Positions 11,702-23,941 of a DNA stretch of 64,000 bases are shown here, piece by piece (positions within the stretch are counted from its first letter, which is position 1; each line of letters starts with the position of its first letter). The stretch is taken from NCBI GenBank assembly GCA_949825025.1, contig OX463785.1:7419979-7483978 (forward strand). The letters are read 5' to 3'. Origin of the DNA: Siphlonurus alternatus. Taxonomy: Eukaryota > Arthropoda > Insecta > Ephemeroptera > Siphlonuridae. A model generated the notes under the pieces. The model was not told the origin of the DNA and searched no databases. It was given only the letters and a program-made list of their open reading frames with translations. The position numbers were made by a program, and so were the translations under genes.

Positions 11702-12820
11702 TTAGACTGCCCATGAGAGCAAGATAATCTGTCCAGGCCCGTTAAATCTCTTATCACAAACTATTGGTATTTCGGGCACCTGCCAGTGACGTATGAACGA
11801 TTTGAGCTGTTCTTGACTCTCGGGATCTTCTGATAACGATAACACGTCAACAGCCGTCAAGCCTGCGATCTCGGAGTTCGGGAAAATGTCTCGTAGCACT
11901 TCGAGATCGAGGTGTGCGAACCTGCGCTGTCGTTCAGGAAACATCAAAATTATCGACCTTCCTTCTTGAATTTCAAATTCGTCATGTTTTAAATTTAAAA
12001 CACAATTTTCAATCTCATCTCTAGTATGGACCATTGTCGGAAGAGTGATTACATTTGCATGTAAATTTTCACCGTAAAATGCTACGCCTTGAATGAAATT
12101 TGGTTTAGTTTGGGAATAATTTTCTAATAATATTGCACCTACTGAAAATTTTATTATATATTTTTGACGTAAATTTAATATAATTTTATCCATTGTAAGT
12201 TTTGCTTGTGCTGTATATCCAAATAATAATATAAATTTTAAATTATTATCATAAAATTGAATTAAAAATTGTTCTAAATTTTCATTGAGATCCATTTGAA
12301 ACGTTTGCATTTTGACTCCTCTTATTTCTGGAAATAGCACGTTCATCACTTTAATTCCTTCTGGTTCGTATTTCTGATGATCTTGAGGAAATGCAGAACC
12401 GGCTAATAATAAACTTTTACAATTTGGAGGTAGTGATTTTTGTAATTGATGATAAACCTGACTATTTATATCTTGTGACATTAAATATTCATTATAACGA
12501 TGGTACAAATCAAATTTTATAAAAGATAAACACAAAACTGGTAGCTGATCACAGTCCACAATTTTTTTAAATATATTGACGTCAATTTCAGAGTCATTTG
12601 AACACGAATACGAAGTACATGCTAAAACTGATCGATTTTTTCTGATGTTATTTGCAGTAGAATTCCAATTTTTACACACTAATGAAGCACTATAAATTAA
12701 ATCTTTTGATGGTAAATTTTGCAGAATTAACTCGATTATTTCCTTGTTTGAGGAGACGATGAAGCCGAATTTGTCCGACATGTTGGCGTCCAGGTTCAGA
12801 GTCAGATGATTGACGTTTGC
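11702..12820 (-). CDS. FBXO22-like F-box / FIST-domain protein, paralogue 2
   Basis: A 359-codon frame from the ATG at 12781, colinear with the neighbour at 9223-10335. The F-box-like segment is at residues 12-52 (EIIELILQNL, SLVCKNWNST). FIST-like blocks follow: PPNCKSLLLAG, FPEIRGVKMQTF, LKFILLFGYTAQAK, RSIILMFPERQRR, FPNSEIAGL and IILLSWAV. Upstream, the frame remains open for 13 codons to a strong acceptor (pyrimidine run then TTAACAG) ending at 12821, so translation may begin in an upstream exon I could not find. The same AT-rich interior and GC-rich 3' end occur as in the neighbour. The two proteins differ at many positions, so the duplication is old. The expected role is substrate recognition in an SCF ubiquitin ligase, inferred from family only. 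Confidence 0.75.
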   Translation of the reverse strand, partial: ANVNHLTLNLDANMSDKFGFIVSSNKEIIELILQNLPSKDLIYSASLVCKNWNSTANNIRKNRSVLACTSYSCSNDSEIDVNIFKKIVDCDQLPVLCLSFIKFDLYHRYNEYLMSQDINSQVYHQLQKSLPPNCKSLLLAGSAFPQDHQKYEPEGIKVMNVLFPEIRGVKMQTFQMDLNENLEQFLIQFYDNNLKFILLFGYTAQAKLTMDKIILNLRQKYIIKFSVGAILLENYSQTKPNFIQGVAFYGENLHANVITLPTMVHTRDEIENCVLNLKHDEFEIQEGRSIILMFPERQRRFAHLDLEVLRDIFPNSEIAGLTAVDVLSLSEDPESQEQLKSFIRHWQVPEIPIVCDKRFNGPGQIILLSWAV

Positions 12821-12821
12821 C

Positions 12822-15800
12822 TGTTAACGAAAGAGAAAAACGTGTTAGTCAATAATTACCGCGGGATAAGATAACGTAGTAGTGATAACAGATTACGTCA
12901 CTGCATGATTTTTAGGTGGTTTTTATATTTTTTACTGATGGCATTTACCAAATATGTGATATATAAAATTTATTTGAAATGAAATGAAATTTATTTGATA
13001 GCTTTCACTAATAATATATTACATCAGTATTTGTAGTACATTCAATTCATACAAAATTATATTTTAACTAATATTAGATGAATTAATAATAAATTAATGT
13101 ATAAAATTGAAGATTATTACATTATTTCTTACATACTAAAATACAGTATTGGATCAGGATGAACCCTGCATGGAAATTAATACAATATAAAATTTGCACT
13201 CTCTGCAATTTGCAAGGAACCAGTATGTAATATTGCATGTATTATAATTTATATTATAAATAAAAAAATCAGGACGAAAGGTCTAAACAATGTAAGAACA
13301 CATACAACGCGGTACGTACGCTAAAATTATTTATAAATTAAATAATATTAAAATATATTATTATGTACATCGATCTTATTATAATTGGAAGAATAATATT
13401 ATAGAATAGTACATATATTATATACGTACTTATATATATTATTTATATTATAATAGTTCTTTAAGTTTAAATTGCATAGAATTATATTGAAAATAAAAAG
13501 GAATGAAAATTTTCAATATAATTACTATGCATATAAACAAACAGGCGCGTTTATCATTTTGTAGATTCAGTTATTTGACGTGTAAAAAAAAATGTTACTA
13601 TTTTTTGAGTTTTAATTAATAGTAATAGGGGTGCAGCTAGCCCCGGGCAGAGTATCATATTCAATCATATGAATAATTAAGAAAAGAAGACGTGTTGAAT
13701 CCAAAATTAAATCTCTGTAATATATTATTTCGGAGATAATATTTTGATATAAGAATATATATAATGGTCTCCGAGTGGTCTCCGATATTATTTTTAGGTA
13801 ACATGGTAAACATTTTATCGCTGTTTCAAAAATATTCCGCTAAATTTGACGGCAGAGCTTCCTACAGGTAAATCTCACAACTAAATTAATCATACAAAAT
13901 AAAAAAGGTGCAATTAATTAATTAATAATTATATAATTGTAACATTGTCATGCAGTATTGTGTATTGAGATATTACGTAGGTTTTTGAAGTGTAAATAAA
14001 TGTTATCTCAAGTCAGTTTATCATACCTTTATAATTTCACTTATAGTCTTCAAAGTTTTGTTGTGTAATGGTCTGAGTGTTGAGTCTGTTGTATGCAGCG
14101 CTATAATTATCACCTATGACGTCATTTTAGACGAAATGGCTTTGTAATAGTTCAAAAAAATATCGCGAGAGACCGCTTCATTTCTTCAGGAGGCAAAATT
14201 TTTAAAAAGAAAAAAATGATTGAAGATTTCCGCGATTCTAAAATGGTTTGGTGCCATTCACTCATTCATTAAAATATTTCAATTAATTTTACAGGTTTTT
14301 CAATAAGTATATATACTCCATAATTGATTGATTCAGTTTTTAATTGGCTGTAGGAATAGGAATTTCACATATACAGCTAATTATTTTTTTACTTAAATTT
14401 AATTAACAATTTTTTTAATTAAACCTTCAATTTCTTGTTTCTTAATTGCTGCTCAGCAAAATTTGTAATTTAATTGAGATGTATTTAATTATTCATGCCG
14501 GGTTTTATAATACAACATGAATACAAGAATTATTTATTTATTTCTATGTGATTTAGAATTAATTGAAGTTGAATGTTATAAAATTATTTTTTATATAAAT
14601 AAAAAGAAACTTTAAATTTTATTTTCATTTAATATTGTCAAGTAAACATTACAAAAAAAGACAAAAAAATACATTGTTTACATATTATCTAAGTTAAAAC
14701 AGGGACATAGAAATTTATTGTTGTTTACAAAATTATCAGCAAAACTATAGATTTTTTAAAAAAGAAGAAAAACTTAATTCTAAAATCTAAAGGGAAGGCA
14801 AAACCGAGAAATATTAATAATTGAAAGATTTGAGAGCACAAAACAAAATTAAGTATAATTTTCTGATGGGTACATATTTTTTATGGGCAACATAAAAAAG
14901 GTTCTTTTTAATAAAATGCATATAAAAATATAACACAAATAAAGTAAATTATACTCCATAAGTAAAATCCCTGTTTTTAAATGAAATATTTTAAATTCAG
15001 ATTCTTTAAAAAGCATACAAATTTAATAATGTGAGTAAATAAACAAATAAAATGTATAACTGCATTGTGAAATATCATCCACAGATTATATGTTATTTTG
15101 TCTTTTTTCCAATAAAAGCAACACGATACAGCCATTTTAAGAATTAAAATTTGGCTTGATATTTATTGTAAATTAAAGCTGTGATTATTTATTTAAACTG
15201 AAAAAAAAAAAAAAAAAACAGTAGAATAATTATTGCATTTTAACAATCAATGTTAAAATAATTAATTTTATAACAAATAAATTCGTTTTTTTTTAATGCT
15301 AAAATATCATCATGCATAACAATATTTTTATATTAACAGTTTTGCTCTTGAAAAATAATAATAAAAAAATTAACAAATATTTAACAAATGAGCAGTAGAA
15401 ATCAGCTTATAATAATAGTATATAAATATGTAACAGAACAATGTGAGATATTTAATTAATAAATTAGTGCCTTATCCAGTCTTAAGTGCCTTTGTTAATA
15501 AAATAAAATTATAATGAAGAAATTTAGAGAAATCAAAGCCCCTAATGATGATTAATAGACAAGAGTTGCAGTTTAACTTTAAAGCCGTTATTACACAATA
15601 CCATTTTGCTTACAATTTTTCCTTACAAGAAAATTTCTTCTCCATAAAAACAAATGGAGTTGAAGTTTTTTTGCAAGTAAAAATTTTATACAATAATTAG
15701 ACAAATTTTATTGTGTAATACCGGCTTAAGAAAGCATTTAAGTTAAAATTTGCATAATTTCATCTTTTATGGATTTGTTTATTGATAAAATAAAAGAAAG

Positions 15801-16044
15801 CTGAAAATTGATATTGTTACATATAGGGGCTTTGAAATCTCTGAGAACAAAGACTTGAGTAAGTTGATAATAATGTCATAAATTTTCTTATATTGATAAT
15901 GTTGCCTCAGGATGCAACTCAAAAATATTTTATGCAATTTTAAACTTTATTTCGTTAGTATATAAAGTTCAATCAATTTTTTTGTACGAGGTTACGATGT
16001 TTAAAATCACTAAAAGCTCAAGTAATTCCACCTCTGAAGATGCA
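12822..16044. other. AT-rich intergenic stretch upstream of the F-box genes and 3' of FYCO1
   Basis: No gene seen. It contains one TTAA-flanked MITE (15579-15729), short A/T runs and low-complexity sequence. The part nearest 16045 is presumably FYCO1 3' UTR: a minus-strand AATAAA lies at about 15946-15951. Confidence 0.6.
15579..15729. repeat. TTAA-flanked MITE, family C copy 1
   Basis: The ends read TTAAAGCCGTTATTACACAA and TTGTGTAATACCGGCTTAA. Inside are inverted blocks including CTCCAT and ATGGAG around a short loop. It is flanked by TTAA on both sides. The same element recurs at 18635-18795 and 62690-62834. Confidence 0.8.
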
Positions 16045-17493
16045 CTAAGTCGCTGGGGCTAGTTCTGTCTCAGTAGAGTCCAAGTCTCTCGACGGACTCT
16101 TACTGACTCCTCGCGAGGGGGACTCGGGACCAACGGAGCTGCGACCACTTCCTCCTCCAACCTCGCACGAGAGCGTGTAGTTTACCTTTTTACCGGTGAA
16201 CCTGTGGGGCAAAGGTCAGATTGTAGGTTATAGGAATTTGAGCCCTAATGTCTATCCTGCTCAGTAAGTTAAGAAGATAAAGAAAAATATATACAGTATA
16301 TAATATATATATATATATTATCATTTCACCGTATTTTTACATTTTATGATCAATTTCAATTTTTTTTTAAAAAAAAAAGATAAATACACAAAATTTCACT
16401 TACTGCATGATTATCAAATAATTAAATTAATGATACAGTATGAAAATATTCTATCTATTCTATGTACACTCGTCGCCTTGGAAAATTTTCCATTTGCAGC
16501 CTCGTTAATCATTATGCTCTGTGTTATTCTTACGGGGCATGCCATGGTGATTAACAAGACCACAAAGGGAAATTTTTCAGAGGAAAATAAGTTCCTGATT
16601 CATTATCAGAAGACCCCTAAAGAGGTCTGCAAAATGGTTTCAAATTAATAACTTTAATAGTTACTGAGAAAAAGTTTAAATTTTCTAACATGGTGGCTTA
16701 TGGAGAAAATTTTTCCGAAACACTTTTTAATAATCTTAATATTTTTCCCTACATAAATTTTTTCTCAATTCCATGTCTCCCCACAAGGTTACCTGGAGTA
16801 GCTGTTGTCGAAGAGCAGGGTGTAGAGTCCCTCCCTCCTGGCCCTGAGACGACCCTTGATGGGGTGCAGATGTGAGTTGACCCGTGTGGTCGGGACCAGG
16901 ACGCTAGAGTTCTCTGTCGGGATGTCCGAGTCCTTCTTGTACAGCACCGAGAATGCAATGCACTGTGGAGGGAAAATGATCAGTCAAATTTAAAAAACAG
17001 TGGAAATTTTATCTTAAAAGGAATAAAAGATTTTTATTTAAATAGCAAGGCAAGATTAATTATTTCAAAAATTAATTATTTAACTCTACATAAAAATACA
17101 GTTTGTGAATATATAAGATAAGAGATAAGTCTAAAAGACATTCATAAATTACAAAAGTTTGTGAAATACTTTTTACTAATTCTTATTTAGTCTATTTTTA
17201 ATTCTGGAGCAAGTACTGCAAGGGATCATTTCAACACAGATTTCAACCTTCTTTCTAACCAAGTTTTAACCTACACGCTAAAAGAAGATAATGTTTAAAA
17301 CAAAAACCTGTTTCTCACCTTTGGCTCGGTGGTGAACTCCCAAGTAACGTTGACTTGCGGGGCACAGTCCGCGGCACTGAGCAGCAGCGGCACGGCAAAT
17401 ATCACTCCGGCACGAACCCACACGCTCTCTGAGACGCTCTGACCTCCAGCAATCAGGTCAGATACCCTCCTGGTCAGTCCTGACTGGATCTCA
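16045..17493 (-). other. FYCO1 GOLD-domain exons (15-17)
   Basis: These three exons encode a beta-rich C-terminal domain. Landmarks are NVTWEFTTEPK, CIAFSVLYKK, VLVPTTRVNSH, LLFDNSYSRF and GKKVNYTL, matching the GOLD domain that closes vertebrate FYCO1. After it come about 37 Ser/Pro-rich residues and the stop. Confidence 0.9.
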
Positions 17494-20400
17494 CTGCAGA
17501 TAGTACATTTTGTTAACTTTCTACATGAAATATATATTATTTCACAATTAATAAATGCAAACATTAGACTATTAGCTACAATTCGATACAATCTTAAAAA
17601 AAAAGTATTAAATATTTTATTTATATTTGTATCCTGTGGATAATTAAAAAAACTGACAATACAACGAAACAGAAAAATCTCTGTTGACCAAGAAACTTCT
17701 CTAACAAGGTGGTTTGAATTAGAAAAGTATTAGATCACATGATAAACATTTGTGTGCATTTAAGTGTCATTAATTTCTTTATTAAGGTAGCGATAATACG
17801 GATCAGCTAGCCCAATGCTAAAAAAATCCCATTCATAAAAATTATGAAAAAAATTTAAAATGTTCTCCTCTACATCCCCTATCAGTAGGTAAAATATCAG
17901 GTATACAAAAACGAGCTAGTTTTCGAGTAATTAATTTTTAAAGTGCTCTAATTTAACATGGAGAAATGGAACTTCCATGTTAAATTAGTCAATTTTAAAA
18001 ATTAATAACTTGATCGAAAACTAGCTTGTTTTTGTATACCTGATATTTTACCTACTGATAGGGGATGTAGAGGAGAATATTTTAAAAAAATTTCAAAATT
18101 TTTATGAATGGGATTTTTTTAGCATTAGGCCAGCTGATCCGTGTTATCTCTGCCTTAAAGAACATTTTTACTGAACACTACTACCATAATATGCCTACTA
18201 TAAAATTTCCATGCTGCTCTAAAGAGATGTCACTCACCATGCCTTCCAGTACTGCAGGATCTCGGGGTTGGGACAGTAGGGGACACACTGGGAGAGCACC
18301 ACCTCCTCTTCACTGATGACCGAGAAGTCCTCTTCTTCCTCCCCTTCGTCTTCATCGTCCTCCCCCGCCGCAAGTCCGGGGGTGTCTGAGAACACAAGAC
18401 ATATTGAAGGGTTGACACAGCACAATAGTTGAATCTCTGGAATCATTTTGTTGTTGTATGTGTTATTGACAATTTTACAACTTTTCAACAGATCAATCAC
18501 TTTGATCAATTGTATCTCATGAAAAAATTGATTTTAATAGCATGATATCCTGAGTTCAATCAAAGTATACAGCAGATATCCTTAATTTTAGGTAAGATAA
18601 ATTAATTATGGAGTGATATTGTTGAAATATTATATTAAAGGCGGTATTACACGATACAATTTTTCTAATTATTGTATACAATTTTTCCTTTCAAAAAAAC
18701 TTAATCTCCATTTGTTTGTATGGAGAGGAAATTTTCTTGCAAGCAAAAATTGTATACAATAATCAGAAAAATTGTATCGTGTAATACCGGCTTAAAATAA
18801 TAAAAAAAAATATGTTTTCTCTTTTATGCACAAAGTTATACACAAAAAAAGGAAAGTTAGCAAGGATATTAAAAAACAAGGTAGACTCACCGTCTTCTCC
18901 CTCAGTTGTGATCTGTGAGCTGCCGAGGGAAGACTCTGAAGAGTTGTCCCCAGGCAAGAGTGACGTCTCGCTCTGCTGCTTGCTGTGACACTCGGAGCAT
19001 GAGCGCGTGCGGCGACTGCAGAGAAATTGAGATTATTAGTCGTTTCTAACAGAAGTGTTGTTAGGGTGTGAGGAATATTAACCTGCATTGCAATAAGAAG
19101 TTATATACACAAGATGAGATTACAGTAGTTTTAACCACAATTAATTACACATTAAACAATTGGAGTTGAAAAAATAAACAATATACAGAAAAAACTCGTT
19201 ATAATTAAGTAACTTGTTGTGAGGTAAAACTTGATTTTGAGTAAAGCAGATCATGGTCCCGTCAAAAATAATTAGCATGGTGAGTATAGAAAAAACTCAA
19301 TATATACATAAAGTATAAGGTAAACCTAATTTCCTTGGTTTCTTAACTTTATGTAATAATTAATTAATTAACAAGTTTTTACTGTACTTTTATTTTGTTG
19401 GTACTGTTACTAAAAGTCAATTGCGTTTAAAGCTTGGCAAACATAAAATTTAGTTTGTATAAAATAAATAAATTTAATTTGTCATTAAATCAATTTCTCT
19501 GTTCCTACTCTGCCCCTCGCTACTGACCTGGAATCTCCATGCGCTGCCACCCAATGACTGGAGCAGGCTCCACAGAAGATCTTGCCACACAGTCTGCAGT
19601 GGTGACGACGGACCATCAGAGAGAAGGACACTCCACACGAGGAGCACTGAGCCACCTGATGGTCAGCTTGCCAAACTCTCTCCCTGTTGGCCTGCTTCAG
19701 AGCATAGCACTCTTTGAACAGTGTGTCCTTTTGTCTGTAAGGATACAAGAGAATTTGTCAGTACTTCAATAATACTTCAGGAATTTGTACAGGATTTAAA
19801 TAGAAAGTTCTATCAAAATCGGTTTTTACAAAGATACACACTCCTAAGAGCTTACAGTTTACGGCAAAGTAATGGGTAGGGGTAAGGTAGGACAAAGATG
19901 GTGGCCACGGCCTGTTACACTTTCCAGCATTCCCGAGGTGAGACTGAGGGAACTGTGGAAAACCTCAGTCAGGACGGACACCTTTACTTTTTATTAAAGG
20001 ACCAAATTGTTGTCCAAAGCCTGGGGAACCAAAAACTAGTGCATCTTTGTTTCACTCACCCGGTCAGTCTGATGATGGACTCCTGCAGTTGGTTGACATC
20101 GCTCTGTACTTGCTCCAGCTTCGTAAGTCGAGAGTCGGCAACCTCCTGCTGCTCTCCCAGCTGCGTCCTCAGTCGGGACTCCACCTCCCGCAGCTGGACA
20201 GTCACATGGGCAAATGAATATAGCAATACACACTCAGGTGTTACAGAAATGAAAGCAGCGATTTGTAATATTAAGCGATTACAAGCTTGAAACTACATAT
20301 ACTTCAGGTTAAAAAATGTGATTTTTTTGTGGTTCCCCCTCCCCTTTCTTTTTTCCCCCTCTAATTGCAAGTTTTTTTTATAGAAATTTCAAGCATGTGT

Positions 20401-23400
20401 TTTTTTATTACTAATACAGTATATTTCTACCATTTTAAGTAGCAAAGTAGAAGGGGCATAGCCAGAAAAAAAATTCACAGTGCATTTTTTGTGATTTGAA
20501 GGGTGGGGGAGTGTAAGAATTGTAAGAAGATCGAGAAGTTTGGCTCATCTACTGACCATGTATTTTCCCTACACTGGGATTAAACTCATTGAATCCTCTC
20601 ACCTCTTCAAGCTGCCTCCTAAGCTCGGTACATTCGTCCTGCTTGGCTTGAAGAAGAGACACTGCCTCCTCCCTCCCCTCTGTCTGCTGACCCAGCACTG
20701 CCTTCTGACTGGCCAGGTCTGCTCTCAGCCGGCTCAGGTCCTTGCCCTGATTGGTCAGCTGGGCTCCCAGGACGGTCAGCTGTTCCTCAAGGTCTGTCCT
20801 CTGTTGACGTTCACTGACTAGCGACGCTGAGAGTTCTTCTTTCTCCGTGGTAGCCTGCAAGATTTAGACTGAATTAGAACAAAATTAGGAGAAAGTGTGT
20901 TGTTAATTCACTAGCATTGTCGATTTAATGTTATTTTTGTCATCTAAATAAAATTTAACACATGAAAAAATATTGTAATTTTCTAGTAATTTTTTCTATG
21001 ATATTATATTTTATAAAACATTCCAGCATTGTCATTTAAATTTTTAGGAAATTAAGTATTATGAATATTACTTTTTTCTATATTAATTTATTTTGTATTT
21101 AATAACATTCGATCATAAATAATTTTTTACATATTATTCACTTAAAAAACACAAAAAATGCAGTTAGGAAAACAAAATCAAACACAACAATTAAGAAATA
21201 CAGATTTACAAAACAATTTTAAATGCACAATTATTCTAAAAAAAAACATCAGTTCCATTTCACATTCTGTTAGCCTGTAATATTAGTACAACATCAAACA
21301 CAATCAAGTCCGTTAACATTCTCTCTACCTCTAATTTTTGGCCTTCACTTGTAATAGAGTTGTCGCTAGCTAGTTCGGCACTTGACTCTGTGACTTGTCT
21401 TGTTTCTTCTGTTAAAATGTTTGGTACTCTTCTACGAATTCTATCCGAAGATCTTCCAGAATAATCGGGAGGTAGAGGAGGTGGAGTTGGGATTCTAAAA
21501 TCCAAGCTTGAATTTTGTAATAATTCTTCTAAAGTTTCGTCGGAGGTAGGAATATCACAATAGACAGGAACATTTGCAGCTTCTGCAATACGATCAGCCT
21601 CTGTTTGTAATCTGGTAGCTGGTATAACTTTCGGCATAGGAGGAGGTTTTGGAATATCTGGATTATCAGATTCAGAATTTCTCAATCTTCTTCTGGCCGC
21701 AGATTCTCTGTTTTCCTCAGTATCTCCATAATGTTCATGCAATTCTTCCAGTCTGTTGGAAATAGCCACACTCATATTAGAGGTTCTGACGACTCTCTTA
21801 AAAAGTTGACTACATTGTTCTTCTAGTCGTTTTAATCTTAATGCTCTGGCGTCTAAAATTTCTTCCACGTCAACTTTGGGAGAAGTATTTTCGGAAAGAA
21901 CAGGTTCTGAGATTTTTATATCTGGAATATTGTCTTCAGATTTTACAACTTTCTTGATAGCTCCGGTACTTGGTAACATTGTTGACGATGATTGTGTCTC
22001 CTCTTCTTTGGTTATCTCTACCTGTGGTTCCTGACTTTGTCCTGATTGGTCAGACTCAATTCCGACTTCGTTACTGATCGTGGAGTCTGTGAATGCTGAT
22101 GAGCTTGGTCGGGAGATTTCCGGGAGGATGTCGGGAGATTTTGATGACGAGGAAGGTTCACTTCCGGTCATGTCTCCGGTGTTCTCTTCACAATCAGAGG
22201 TTGACGACCCGCTCTCATCTTCTCCTCGTCCGTCAGAATATCCGCTCTCTGCAGAATTTATCTCCGTTGAGTCGTCTGCTAGCAAAGGATGACGTCTTCT
22301 CGATGCAAACTCGTCTCGTAAAGTTCTCCATTGTTCCTCAGACTCTGTGGTTTTATCTCGAGCTTGTTGCCAAATTTCTCTACAATATTCCAATTCTTCT
22401 TTTAATTCGTTGACGACTTTCCTCTTTTGTTGTAAATCATAACGTAAAATTGCTTCTGAAGTTCTTAATTGTGAATGTTGAGATCTCATTTTATTAACAA
22501 CACCCCATGTTTTCTTTAATTCAGTTAAAACCATTGATAAACGTTTTTCTTGTTGTTGTAATTTTGTTTCTAAATGTGTGTTTAAATATTTAAGTTGTCC
22601 AACTTCTTTCTGAAGAGATTTCTTCTCTAAAATCAAATCTCTTAGTCGTAAGAAAGTTTGACTAACGCTGATGACAACTCGAGGACCATACGGAGTATTG
22701 ACACTTTTGTAACAACCCTCTGAACCTTCAACTGGGGTTGGTTCATCCCCCGTATTGTTTTCTAGAAGTTCAGATAAGGCACACCAAACTCGAGATAAAT
22801 TAGTAGCAGAGTTGTCATTTCCATTTTCAGTTAAACTCTCCGCCATTGCATTTTGTAGCTCCCGTAATTTCTCCAAATCAACGTCAGTTTTCCCAAGCTC
22901 GGTAAAAAGATTATTAATCATAGTTAATTGATTAGTATATGATCTACATTCTTCAGTTAATGCACATACTCTTTTTTGTAATTCTGAAATTTGAAATTCT
23001 TTTTCTTTAAATGATTCTTTTAATGGCATATATTGACTTTGTACATCATTAAAACGTTTTTCCATTAATTTAATTTGACTATCTTTATCACCAAGAGTAT
23101 CTTTTAATGCTTGATTTTCAAGTCCCATTAATTCTGAACGTTGCGTGTAGATGTCTTTCAACGACCTTATATTTTCAAGCTGAGTTTCGTACTCTTTCTT
23201 TAGGTTTGCATTGCCGACGGTTTCAGGCGAGAATGCGCTGCTCAGAACCGTGTTCTTCTCCCTTTCAGTCTCCAACATGTCCTCCAAGTTTTGGACTTTG
23301 CGCTGCAACTGCTCCAGCTCGTTGTCTCGCATGCCGAGCATTTGTTTGCCGATGGAAACGACATCTTTGAGAGCCGTGACTTGCTCCGTCAACTTCTCAA

Positions 23401-23842
23401 CATACAACTCATTGGTGGTGAACTTGTCGCGAGATTCGTTAACAGTGTGGCTTATCTAAAGGAACATAAACGGAATCAATATGTCGGAATTACAATTCTA
23501 TATGACGTACTGCTTTTTAAGGACAGTATTAATTTAATAAATTTGAAAGGACTTAGTAAAACAGTCTTTAATTATATAAGTAGAAACAGCAAACTGTACA
23601 CAATATGTACAATAGTAAAAGAAAATAAAAATTAAAAAATATACATAAATACAACTGTATGTGCCTCTATTTGCATTAAAATAATTATATTTTTTTATAA
23701 ACCTAATTTTCAGTTAAAAGCACCTATTCAAAAAATTGGTTCAATATTGGCAATGTAATAATATTACCCCTCCCATTATTATTTATTAACATAGAGCTAT
23801 ATCTTTAAATTAAAATGAATTAAAAAAATTAAAAAAAGATAA

Positions 23843-23941
<99 letters not shown>

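Noticed and set aside
16346..16648. 100-codon frame on the plus strand within FYCO1 intron 16
   Set aside because: Overlaps a dispersed repeat and has no recognisable domain.
22080..22413. Plus-strand frames across FYCO1 exon 9
   Set aside because: Antisense shadows of the long coiled-coil exon.
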